From Actinomycetota bacterium (GTDB lineage: Bacteria; Acidobacteriota; Blastocatellia; Chloracidobacteriales; Chloracidobacteriaceae): a stretch of DNA of 6,700 bases. Both the position numbers and the translations under genes were made by a program. The stretch lies in NCBI GenBank assembly GCA_013298335.1, contig JAAFHI010000189.1:1-6700 (forward strand), in the 5' to 3' direction. Shown piece by piece: positions 1 through 5,433 of this stretch; position 1 is the first letter of the stretch, and every line of letters begins with the position of its first letter. Under the pieces are notes generated by a model. The model was given only the letters and a program-made list of their open reading frames with translations, searched no databases and was not told the origin of the DNA.

Positions 1-1191
1 CGCGCTGCCCTCGAACGCGCCGCCGAAGCCGTGCTCGAAGCCGCGCTGAAGGCCGAAAAGGGGCTGTTCGGCGGCGATGCCGAACAACTCTACGAGGCAT
101 TGCAGGCGAGCGACGCCGAGCGCGACCTCTGGCGCATCCATCCGGGATACGACGAATCGGTCGTCTGGACGCGCCTCGACGCCTTTCCCGGCGCAGGCGA
201 GGACGACTTTTACTTCCTCGAATTCAATCACGACGCGCCGGCGGGCATCGGCTACTCGTCGGTCATGACCGAGATTTACCTCGAACTGCCGATTGTCCGG
301 AAATTTCAGGAAAAATTCAGGCTGACCGGTCTCGATTCCCGCCCTCAACTCCTGAAGTCGCTCCTCGACGCCTATAAAAAGTTCGGAAGAACCGACCGTC
401 CGAACATCGCCATCGTTGATTGGCAGGGCGTCCGGACCTCGTCGGATTTTGAAATTCTGCGCGATTTCTTCGAATCGGAGGGCTACCCGGCGGTCATCGC
501 CGACCCGCGCGCGCTCGAACTGCGCGACGGGAAGCTCCACGCGGGTGACTTCCGGATCGACCTCGTCTACCGGCGGGTGGTGACGAGCGAACTGCTGGCG
601 AAGCTCGATGAAACGAAGCCGTTCATCGAGGCGTACCGGACGCACGCGGCCTGCTTCGTGAATCCGTTTCGCTGCCGAATCAGTGAAAACAAAGGGTTTC
701 TGGCGTTTCTGACCGACCCGGCGCACCTCGGCCACCTGACCGCAGACGAACGCGCGGCGCTCGCCCGGCACATCCCCTGGACGCGGCGCGTCCGGGAGGG
801 AAAGACCGACCTCGACGGCACCGACGTCGACCTCTGCGCCCATCTCGTCGCCAACCGGGCGGCGTTCGTCGTCAAGCCGGCGGATGCCTACGGCGGGAGC
901 GACGTCTTCGTCGGAAGCGAAACCGATGACGCGACGTGGGCGGCGGCGGTTGCGCGGGCGGCTTCGTCGGAGCATGTCTGGGTCGCGCAGCGGCGGGTGG
1001 CAACGCCGGTCGAGCCGTTTCCGGTCCGGACGGGCGACGGATTCGAATTCCGCCCGATGAAGTACAACATCAACCCGTTCCACCTCGGCGGCGTCATGTG
1101 CGGGGCGGTCGTCCGCACCTCGAACGACGCCGTCATCAACGTCAGCGCGGGCGGCGGCAGCATCCCGACGTTTGTGGTCAGCGAAAAGTGA
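1..1191 (+). CDS. Circularly permuted ATP-grasp-like protein (5' end outside window)
   Basis: The reading frame is open from base 1 to the TGA at 1189-1191, giving 396 visible residues. The frame continues in from the left without a stop, and the GTG at 31 has no convincing ribosome binding site, so I treat the gene as truncated by the window edge. The protein resembles the circularly permuted ATP-grasp / glutathionylspermidine-synthase-like group. Visible hallmarks are an acidic EFNHDAPAG stretch near 220-245, a conserved VNPFRCRISENK segment near 658-695, a nucleotide-binding VVKPADAYGG segment near 868-897, and a C-terminal glycine-rich SAGGGSIPTF stretch near 1144-1173. Enzymes of this fold ligate a carboxylate to an amine or thiol using ATP; the substrate here cannot be read. 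There is no signal peptide or membrane segment in the visible part, so it is probably cytoplasmic. A terminator-bearing hairpin element follows directly after the stop, so it looks like the last gene of its transcript. The fold call is fairly secure; the exact function is unknown. Confidence 0.72.
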   Translation, partial: RAALERAAEAVLEAALKAEKGLFGGDAEQLYEALQASDAERDLWRIHPGYDESVVWTRLDAFPGAGEDDFYFLEFNHDAPAGIGYSSVMTEIYLELPIVRKFQEKFRLTGLDSRPQLLKSLLDAYKKFGRTDRPNIAIVDWQGVRTSSDFEILRDFFESEGYPAVIADPRALELRDGKLHAGDFRIDLVYRRVVTSELLAKLDETKPFIEAYRTHAACFVNPFRCRISENKGFLAFLTDPAHLGHLTADERAALARHIPWTRRVREGKTDLDGTDVDLCAHLVANRAAFVVKPADAYGGSDVFVGSETDDATWAAAVARAASSEHVWVAQRRVATPVEPFPVRTGDGFEFRPMKYNINPFHLGGVMCGAVVRTSNDAVINVSAGGGSIPTFVVSEK

Positions 1192-1319
1192 GCCCTGTCC
1201 TCAAGGACAGGGCTGTTTCATGGCAAGCCCCGTGAACGGGGCTAAGATATTGAAAAAACAAGGGTTGAGCCTCGTTCGCGAGGCTTTTTTGAAAACCGCC
1301 CTGTCCTTGAGGGCAGGGC
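1192..1319. repeat. Mirror-symmetric four-hairpin element (REP/BIME- or MITE-like)
   Basis: Four perfect or near-perfect hairpins, each with a 4-nt loop, fill the whole gap. H1 is 1192-1213 (arms GCCCTGTCC/GGACAGGGC, loop TCAA). H2 is 1226-1243 (AGCCCCG/CGGGGCT, loop TGAA). H3 is 1268-1285 (AGCCTCG/CGAGGCT, loop TTCG). H4 is 1298-1319 (arms of 9 bp with one T-G pair, loop TTGA). H4 is the reverse complement of H1 with one difference in 22, and H3 is the reverse complement of H2 with three differences in 18. Two of those three differences compensate each other, turning a C-G pair into T-A. The spacers are 12, 24 and 12 nt, so the element is symmetric about 1255/1256: two 64-nt units head to head. 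This is the architecture of REP doublets (BIMEs) or small non-autonomous inverted-repeat elements. The only possible target duplication is GA on both sides. No transposase is present in the window. Confidence 0.75.
1268..1290 (+). terminator. Intrinsic terminator (hairpin H3 plus T tract)
   Basis: A 7-bp G+C-rich stem (AGCCTCG/CGAGGCT) with a TTCG tetraloop is followed at once by a run of six T (1285-1290, the first T also closing the stem). UUCG loops are exceptionally stable. This is the textbook form of a rho-independent terminator on the plus strand, and it would end transcripts of the ATP-grasp-like gene. It is also one arm of the larger symmetric element, so its role may be a by-product of that element's insertion. 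Confidence 0.72.
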
Positions 1320-1335
1320 GACCGGCGGCTGAACA

Positions 1336-1806
1336 ATGACGAAGATGAATGACCCGACGACTCAATCCAGCGGCGTCTGCGTCTGGCTGCACGGCGACGG
1401 CCTGTCGCCGAACGATGCCGCCCTGCGCACCTACCCGGATGCCCCGGCGATTTTCGTTTTCGACGAGGAATTGCTGGGCGGGGAGTACCGGCTGTCGTTC
1501 AAGCGGCTCTTTTTCATCCACGAGTGCGTGGTGGACCTCTTCGACCGGATCGGCAATCCGGTAAAGGAATTGCGGCGTGGTCGCGTGACGGAAGAAGTTA
1601 TGGCATTCTGCCGCGAACACGGTCTGACGCGCATTGCCGTGACCGAAACCTACGCCCCACGTTTTCAAACCTTTCTCGCCGAATTCAAACGCGCCGGTTT
1701 CCATATCGAAACGTTCGCTAAACCGAAGCTCGCGCACTATGATGGCGTCCCGAAACGATTTATGTCGTTCTGGAAGAAAATCGAGCGCGCCGCGTTCCAG
1801 GATTGA
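1336..1806 (+). CDS. Stand-alone photolyase N-terminal (alpha/beta, antenna) domain protein
   Basis: This 156-residue protein lines up with the N-terminal alpha/beta domain of DNA photolyases and cryptochromes (the domain that holds the antenna chromophore). Residues 14-30 (VCVWLHGDGLSPNDAAL) match the usual VWFRxDLRLxDNxAL strand and loop. Residues 38-47 match the second strand (AIFVFDEELL). Residues 54-68 match the SPxRxxFLxESLxDL helix. Residues 76-107 match the strand, helix and strand leading to the Y of VTETYAP. Residues 139-149 (PKRFMSFWKKI) match the YxVFTPFxxxW segment that normally leads into the FAD-binding domain. The protein stops there: the roughly 300-residue FAD domain is absent and the downstream frame encodes a different gene. 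The canonical arginines of the first loop are replaced (HGDGLS). The ATG at 1336 gives the longest product; the ATG at 1345 is an alternative, and neither has a good ribosome binding site. The stop lies 9 bp before the phosphoesterase. Possible roles are half of a split photolyase, or a nucleotide- or cofactor-binding protein of that fold. Confidence 0.75.
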   Translation: MTKMNDPTTQSSGVCVWLHGDGLSPNDAALRTYPDAPAIFVFDEELLGGEYRLSFKRLFFIHECVVDLFDRIGNPVKELRRGRVTEEVMAFCREHGLTRIAVTETYAPRFQTFLAEFKRAGFHIETFAKPKLAHYDGVPKRFMSFWKKIERAAFQD

Positions 1807-1815
1807 ACGAACACC

Positions 1816-2712
1816 ATGGTGATGGAACTGACCCGAATGTGGAAACCCCGCGGAAAGAAGAAGCCTGCTTCACCGCGCAGTCTCAAACAGCGTGACGCGC
1901 TCATCGAATTCACCGCGGATCTGTTCGACCGTTCAAAACTCAGCCAGGAAGAGACCTACCGCTTCGAAGTGGACCGGAAGACGATTCCCGTCATTGATCT
2001 GCCCTACGAATTCGAGGGATTCAAGATCGTCCAACTGTCGGACATCCACCACAGCCCCTATCTCTCGCTCGAACATCTGGAAGAAGCCGTCGAGGAAACC
2101 AACAAACTCGACGCCGACATCGTGGTGCTGACCGGCGACTACATCACGCACACGTCGAAATACATCGACCCGTGCATCGAATGTCTCGGAAAGCTCAAAT
2201 CGAAGCACGGCATCTACGCGGTGCTCGGCAACCACGACATCTGGGTCGGCGAGCAGGCCGTGCTGGACGCTTTCAGGCGCAGCGGCATCGAGGTGCTGAC
2301 CAACATCAACACGGCGATCTACATCGGGGGCCGGTTCATCTACATCTGCGGTCTCGGCGACACGACCACGCACCACCACGATCTCGTCGCCTCGCTCAAG
2401 GGCACGCGCCAGCGCGACGCCCGCATCCTGCTTTCGCACAATCCGAACATCATCAAGGAAGCGTCGCTCGCGGAAATCGACCTCGTGCTTTCCGGCCACA
2501 CCCACGGCGGACAGTTCCGCCTGCCGGTCGTCGGTGCGCCGATTGCCTTCAACCGGCACGGCAAAAAGTACACCCAGGGCCTCGCCCAGATGAAACAGAC
2601 GCAGATTTACGTCAACCGCGGCCTCGGCACGATCTTCCTCCCGATCCGCTACCAGTGCCCGCCGGAAATCTCGCTCCTCACGCTCACCGCCGCGGTCGAA
2701 GCAGAGGAATAA
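1816..2712 (+). CDS. Metallophosphoesterase, YkuE/LpxG-like
   Basis: The 298-residue product carries all metal-binding motifs of the calcineurin-like phosphoesterase family in order: SDIHH (D76, H78), LTGD (105-108), GNHD (138-141), LSHNP (H208) and SGHTHGGQ (226-233). The C-terminal part (GLGTIFLPIRYQCPPEISLLTL, in two pieces at 269-280 and 281-290) is typical of the YkuE/YaeI subgroup. Members of this subgroup are predicted two-metal phosphohydrolases; the chlamydial relative LpxG hydrolyses UDP-2,3-diacylglucosamine in lipid A synthesis. Many relatives begin with a transmembrane helix. This one instead begins with a basic stretch (residues 7-26, rich in K and R) and no hydrophobic segment, so it is probably cytoplasmic or peripheral on the membrane. 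The start at 1816 is the first ATG after the previous stop; ATGs at 1822 and 1837 are alternatives and no clear ribosome binding site separates them. It probably shares a transcript with its neighbours. The family is certain; the substrate is not. Confidence 0.9.
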   Translation: MVMELTRMWKPRGKKKPASPRSLKQRDALIEFTADLFDRSKLSQEETYRFEVDRKTIPVIDLPYEFEGFKIVQLSDIHHSPYLSLEHLEEAVEETNKLDADIVVLTGDYITHTSKYIDPCIECLGKLKSKHGIYAVLGNHDIWVGEQAVLDAFRRSGIEVLTNINTAIYIGGRFIYICGLGDTTTHHHDLVASLKGTRQRDARILLSHNPNIIKEASLAEIDLVLSGHTHGGQFRLPVVGAPIAFNRHGKKYTQGLAQMKQTQIYVNRGLGTIFLPIRYQCPPEISLLTLTAAVEAEE

Positions 2713-2717
2713 TTCAG

Positions 2718-2792
2718 AATTGAGAATTGAGAATTGAGAATTCCGAGACCGGATGCCTGAAATTCTCAATTCTCAACTCTCAATTCTCAATT
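2718..2792. repeat. Heptamer-repeat hairpin before pgsA
   Basis: The left arm 2718-2742 is three tandem copies of AATTGAG plus AATT. The right arm 2761-2792 is four copies of AATTCTC (the third reads AACTCTC) plus AATT. The left arm is the reverse complement of the first 25 nt of the right arm with one mismatch, so a 25-bp stem with an 18-nt loop can form. It fills most of the 84-bp gap between the phosphoesterase stop and the pgsA start and ends 4 nt before the ATG, leaving no room for a Shine-Dalgarno sequence. Its A+T content contrasts sharply with the surrounding genes. There is no T tract after it, so it is not a standard terminator. Confidence 0.85.
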
Positions 2793-2796
2793 ACGC

Positions 2797-3387
2797 ATGT
2801 CTTCCCGTCCGACCGATCACTACAGCGACATTCTCACGGTGCCGAACGTCATCACGATGCTCCGCATCCTGCTCGTGCCGGTGTTCATCGTCCTCTTCAT
2901 CAAGGATCAGTTCGTCTGGGCGATGGTCGCGTTTGCCGTGGCGGGCATTTCGGACGGCCTCGACGGTTACCTCGCGCGCCGCCTCGACTGCCGGACCCGT
3001 CTCGGACAGGCGCTCGATCCCATCGCCGACAAACTGATGATGCTCTCGGGCTACCTCGTGATGGCGATTCCGTCGCAGGCCAACATCCCCATTCCGTGGT
3101 GGCTGACGGTCGCCGTCATCGGACGCGACGTCGTCATCGTGTCGGCGGCGGCGCTGATTGCCCATTTCACCGGCTTCAAGGACTTCAAGCCGTCGCTGCC
3201 GGGGAAGGTCAGCACCGTCTGCCAGATTGTCCTCATCGTCATTTTTCTGCTCGCGCAGGTCGTCGTCTTCATCCGGCCCGCGCTGCCCGCCGTGGTCTGG
3301 CTCGTTCTGGGGGTGACGGCGTTTTCCGGTTTGCACTACATTTGGTTCGTCAGCGCCGAAGTCCGCGAATTTCGTCGGAACAAATGA
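2797..3387 (+). CDS. pgsA: CDP-diacylglycerol-glycerol-3-phosphate 3-phosphatidyltransferase
   Basis: The 196-residue membrane protein carries the complete CDP-alcohol phosphotransferase signature D-x2-DG-x2-AR-x8-G-x3-D-x3-D: D53, D56-G57, A60-R61, G70, D74 and D78. The PNVITMLRILLVP segment (16-28) just before the first membrane helix, the RD pair in the mid-protein helix and the later PSLPGKVSTVCQ segment are typical of PgsA rather than of other CDP-alcohol transferases. It makes phosphatidylglycerophosphate from CDP-diacylglycerol and glycerol-3-phosphate, the committed step to phosphatidylglycerol and cardiolipin, in the cytoplasmic membrane. About five to six hydrophobic helices can be seen, and the length is close to the family norm of 180-200. 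The ATG at 2797 is the first start downstream of the heptamer hairpin and no ribosome binding site precedes it. The TGA at 3385-3387 overlaps an in-frame ATG of the next gene by 4 bp. Confidence 0.92.
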   Translation: MSSRPTDHYSDILTVPNVITMLRILLVPVFIVLFIKDQFVWAMVAFAVAGISDGLDGYLARRLDCRTRLGQALDPIADKLMMLSGYLVMAIPSQANIPIPWWLTVAVIGRDVVIVSAAALIAHFTGFKDFKPSLPGKVSTVCQIVLIVIFLLAQVVVFIRPALPAVVWLVLGVTAFSGLHYIWFVSAEVREFRRNK

Positions 3388-3404
3388 CGTTCCGTCGATA
3401 CCCG

Positions 3405-3410
3405 AAAGGA
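3405..3410 (+). promoter_or_regulatory. Shine-Dalgarno AAAGGA deciding the permease start
   Basis: AAAGGA lies 9 nt before the GTG at 3420. The in-frame ATG at 3384, which overlaps the pgsA stop as ATGA, has no such motif before it. This favours the GTG, although the ATGA overlap could still be used by coupled translation and would add 12 residues. Confidence 0.55.
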
Positions 3411-3419
3411 ATCCCGTAC

Positions 3420-4685
3420 GTGAGCGAGAATCATCAACCGCAGATTTTCGATACCCCCACGGCCCCGCCCGAGCCGCCGTCGGCGACGTGGCTGCAACTC
3501 CGCTGGGGACGCTGGGTTCCGGCCATCGTCGGTCTGCTGGCGGTTTTCGTCTTCGGACTGATGTTTTCCGGCTTCGTCTCGGTGCTGTCGAAGATCTTCC
3601 AGCCGATTTTCATCCCGCTGCTCATTTCCGTGGCGCTGGCCTACATCATCAAACCCCTGGCGGACTGGTTCGAAAGACGCGGCTTCGGGTGGATTCGCAA
3701 TCCCGAACTCCGCCAGCAGACATCGGTGCTGGTGGCGATGGTGACGTCCATCGGCGTTCTTCTGCTCGTGCTGTTCATCTTCGTGCCGAGTCTGGTGACC
3801 CAGTTGACTCAGGCGGTACAGAAAATTCCGGCGGCGTATCAGAAGGTATCGGACATGACGAAGCCGATGCTCGCCAAGCTTCAGGAGAAGTATCCCGCGC
3901 AATATGAACAGGTTGCGTCGAATCTCAAGGGACATTTTCAGGAAACGTCGTCCATCACCGATCCGCTGATGAAGGGTGTTGGCGCGACTTTTACCAACCT
4001 GATCGGCGTGATGACGAGCTTTCTCAACCTGCTGCTCATCCCGTTTTTCATCTACTACATCCTGAAGGACGCGCGCGCGCTCCGCCGCAAGGTGATCGAA
4101 CTGATGCCGCCGCGCTACCAGAAGACGAGCGACCGGATCGTGAACATGATCGATTCGGCGCTGAGCAATTTCGTCCGCGGACAACTGCTCGTCTGCCTGT
4201 GCATGGCGTTTCTCTACACGATCTGTTTCTGGATTCTCGGCGTGCCGTCGGCGCTGCCGCTCGGATTTCTGTCGGGATTCGGCCACCTCGTGCCCTACGT
4301 CGGAACCGCCGCCGCCGGTCTGCTCACCGGCGCGCTGACCATCGCCGACGACCAGTCGATCCTCCACCTCGTACTGGTGCTGGCCGTTTACCCCGTCGTC
4401 CAGACGACCGAGGGCTTCGTGCTGACGCCGTTCATTCTCGGCGAACGCCTCGACCTGCATCCGTTTCTGGTCATCGTCGGCCTGCTCGTCGGACACCATC
4501 TGTTCGGCATTCTCGGCATCATTCTCGCCGTGCCCGTGCTGGCGACGAGCAAGGTGCTGCTCGAAGTCATTACCGAGGCCTACGTCGAGTCGGGGTTCTA
4601 CACCTATCTCGCGCCGCCAAAACCGGCGGAAGCGGGCGCATCGCCGCCGCCCGAGGTCGCTCCCGCCCCGGCGGAAATCACCTGA
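3420..4685 (+). CDS. AI-2E family transporter (PF01594-type permease)
   Basis: From GTG 3420 the product is 421 residues. It shows the family pattern: two hydrophobic helices at about 33-53 and 60-80 with FQPIFIPLLISVALAYIIKPL, a third at 102-125 ending in FVPSL, then a long amphipathic loop (126-195). A second hydrophobic block starts at about 195 with LNLLLIPFFIYYILKD. Helices between 255 and 385 include GHLVPYVGT (288-296), TEGFVLTPFILGERLDLHP (330-348) and FGILGIILAVPVLA. The family is named for E. coli TqsA, which exports autoinducer-2, but many members move other substrates or ions, so no substrate is assigned. The C-terminal tail (399-421) is rich in Pro, Ala and Glu and probably disordered. 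Starting at ATG 3384 would give 433 residues and a 4-bp overlap with pgsA. Tight spacing on both sides suggests shared transcription with pgsA and the DUF4149 gene. Confidence 0.88.
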   Translation: MSENHQPQIFDTPTAPPEPPSATWLQLRWGRWVPAIVGLLAVFVFGLMFSGFVSVLSKIFQPIFIPLLISVALAYIIKPLADWFERRGFGWIRNPELRQQTSVLVAMVTSIGVLLLVLFIFVPSLVTQLTQAVQKIPAAYQKVSDMTKPMLAKLQEKYPAQYEQVASNLKGHFQETSSITDPLMKGVGATFTNLIGVMTSFLNLLLIPFFIYYILKDARALRRKVIELMPPRYQKTSDRIVNMIDSALSNFVRGQLLVCLCMAFLYTICFWILGVPSALPLGFLSGFGHLVPYVGTAAAGLLTGALTIADDQSILHLVLVLAVYPVVQTTEGFVLTPFILGERLDLHPFLVIVGLLVGHHLFGILGIILAVPVLATSKVLLEVITEAYVESGFYTYLAPPKPAEAGASPPPEVAPAPAEIT

Positions 4686-4718
4686 AATCTTCAATCTCCA
4701 AATCTTCAATCACAAATC
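4685..4718. repeat. Short A/T-rich direct repeat before the DUF4149 gene
   Basis: AAATCTTCAATC occurs at 4685-4696 and again at 4700-4711, followed by a partial third unit (AAATC at 4714-4718), giving a period of about 15 nt. The repeat begins on the last base of the permease stop codon and runs to 2 nt before the next ATG. It therefore fills the whole gap and leaves no Shine-Dalgarno sequence. Confidence 0.7.
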
Positions 4719-4720
4719 CC

Positions 4721-5239
4721 ATGGCTTCTCCCCGCTCCGGTTTTCTGTCTTCAACCATCGACGTGCTCGCCCGGCTGACGCTTTCGCTCTGGCTCGGCGG
4801 GATGATCTTCTTCAGCGCGGTCGTCGCGCAGAGTGCCTTCGCCGTCCTCCCCACGCGCCAGCTCGCGGGCACGATCGTCAATTCCGTTCTCGGCAAACTC
4901 GAATGGATGGGAATCGTCTGCGGCGTGCTGACCATCACCCTCATGGTCGCGACGGTTTTTCTGTCGAGCCGGCTCAATTCGTGGCTCGGCAAGGTGGCGC
5001 TGATGCTGCCGGTCGTCATGACGGTGGACGTCGCCGTGTCGAAGTTTCTCGTTTCCGCGAAACTCGCCGCGATGCGGGCGTCAATGGGCGCGGACATCGA
5101 CAAACTTCCACTCACCGACCCGACCCGCGTGGCCTTCGGCGACCTCCACAAATACTCGGTCATGTTGATGGGAATCAACATTTTAGCCGCCATTGCGATG
5201 GTCGTGATTCACCAGCGGCTGACCCGGCAGGCGGACTGA
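4721..5239 (+). CDS. DUF4149 (TMEM205-like) membrane protein
   Basis: The 172-residue protein has four predicted membrane helices at about 15-40, 60-82, 88-110 and 146-164. It carries features of the DUF4149/TMEM205 family: LWLGGMIFFSAVVAQSAF with VLPTRQLAG after the first helix, and RVAFGDLHKYS (136-146) ahead of the last helix, matching the family's F-x2-LH-x2-S pattern. The molecular function of this family is unknown; it acts in the membrane. The ATG at 4721 is the first in-frame start after the preceding stop, 35 nt downstream of it, with no ribosome binding site because a repeat fills that gap. The reading frame is also open upstream inside the permease gene, but in a shadow frame of that gene, so an earlier start is not credible. 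Position behind pgsA and the permease suggests a co-transcribed membrane cluster. There is no sign of truncation. Confidence 0.85.
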   Translation: MASPRSGFLSSTIDVLARLTLSLWLGGMIFFSAVVAQSAFAVLPTRQLAGTIVNSVLGKLEWMGIVCGVLTITLMVATVFLSSRLNSWLGKVALMLPVVMTVDVAVSKFLVSAKLAAMRASMGADIDKLPLTDPTRVAFGDLHKYSVMLMGINILAAIAMVVIHQRLTRQAD

Positions 5240-5245
5240 TTTTTT

Positions 5246-5326
5246 GAACACAAAGACACGAAGGCACAAAGACACAAAGAAAATCAAAAAGACTTTGTGG
5301 CTCTGTGTCCTCGTGCCTTTGTGTTC
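5246..5326. repeat. Imperfect 34-bp inverted repeat (CAAAGACAC-type)
   Basis: The left arm 5246-5279 begins GAACACAAAG and the right arm 5293-5326 ends CTTTGTGTTC. The two arms are complementary at 29 of 34 positions around a 13-nt A-rich loop. The left arm contains internal near-repeats of CACAAAGACA. It lies 6 nt after the DUF4149 stop codon. Six T precede it on the plus strand (5240-5245) but none follow it, so it is not a standard plus-strand terminator. Similar CACAAAGACACAAAG-type repeats are common in intergenic DNA of several GC-rich phyla (recalled, not searched). Confidence 0.8.
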
Positions 5327-5433
5327 AATTCTTCCCGTCCGTCGCCTCGCGTACATCGCCGGTCAGCGCGAACAGGTAGCCTTGCGACCCTCACCCAAGC
5401 GTCTTCTTCGTCTTTTTACTACTGGAGATCGCA
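5327..5433 (+). promoter_or_regulatory. Leader of the dehydrogenase gene with GGAG ribosome binding site
   Basis: About 107 nt between the inverted repeat and the next start. GGAG at 5424-5427 lies 6 nt before the ATG at 5434 and is the clearest ribosome binding site in the window. A pyrimidine-rich run (5401-5417) precedes it. A promoter is expected here because the gap to the previous gene is 194 bp, but I could not pick out a convincing -35/-10 pair. Confidence 0.45.

Noticed and set aside
567..1163. Minus-strand and alternate-frame open frames inside the ATP-grasp-like gene
   Set aside because: They lie opposite a gene with clear family motifs, are rich in Arg/Ala/Ser as expected from GC-rich antisense frames, and match no family.
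1201..1737. Minus-strand frame of 178 codons across the hairpin element and the photolyase-domain gene
   Set aside because: It runs through hairpins and the antisense of a recognisable domain; no start signal or family features.
1933..2769. Long minus-strand frame opposite the phosphoesterase
   Set aside because: The plus strand carries all five metallophosphoesterase motifs; the minus frame is low-complexity Arg/Asp/Val sequence typical of an antisense shadow.
2718..2792. Repeats considered as a CRISPR array
   Set aside because: Units are 7 nt with no unique spacers; the structure is a tandem and inverted repeat.
2727..3383. Upstream extension of the permease frame over pgsA
   Set aside because: The frame is open through pgsA by chance; its translation is His/Arg-rich and unlike any permease, while pgsA has its full signature motif.
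3336..4709. 457-codon minus-strand frame opposite the permease
   Set aside because: Composition is extremely rich in Arg, Glu, His, Gln and Asp, the mirror of a hydrophobic plus-strand protein; no domain recognised.
5246..5326. Inverted repeat read as a terminator for the DUF4149 gene
   Set aside because: There is no T tract after the right arm on the plus strand; the T run precedes the left arm.
5382..5420. Possible promoter TTGCGA with a downstream -10
   Set aside because: No -10-like hexamer lies at 16-18 nt spacing; the T-rich run further down is a pyrimidine tract.
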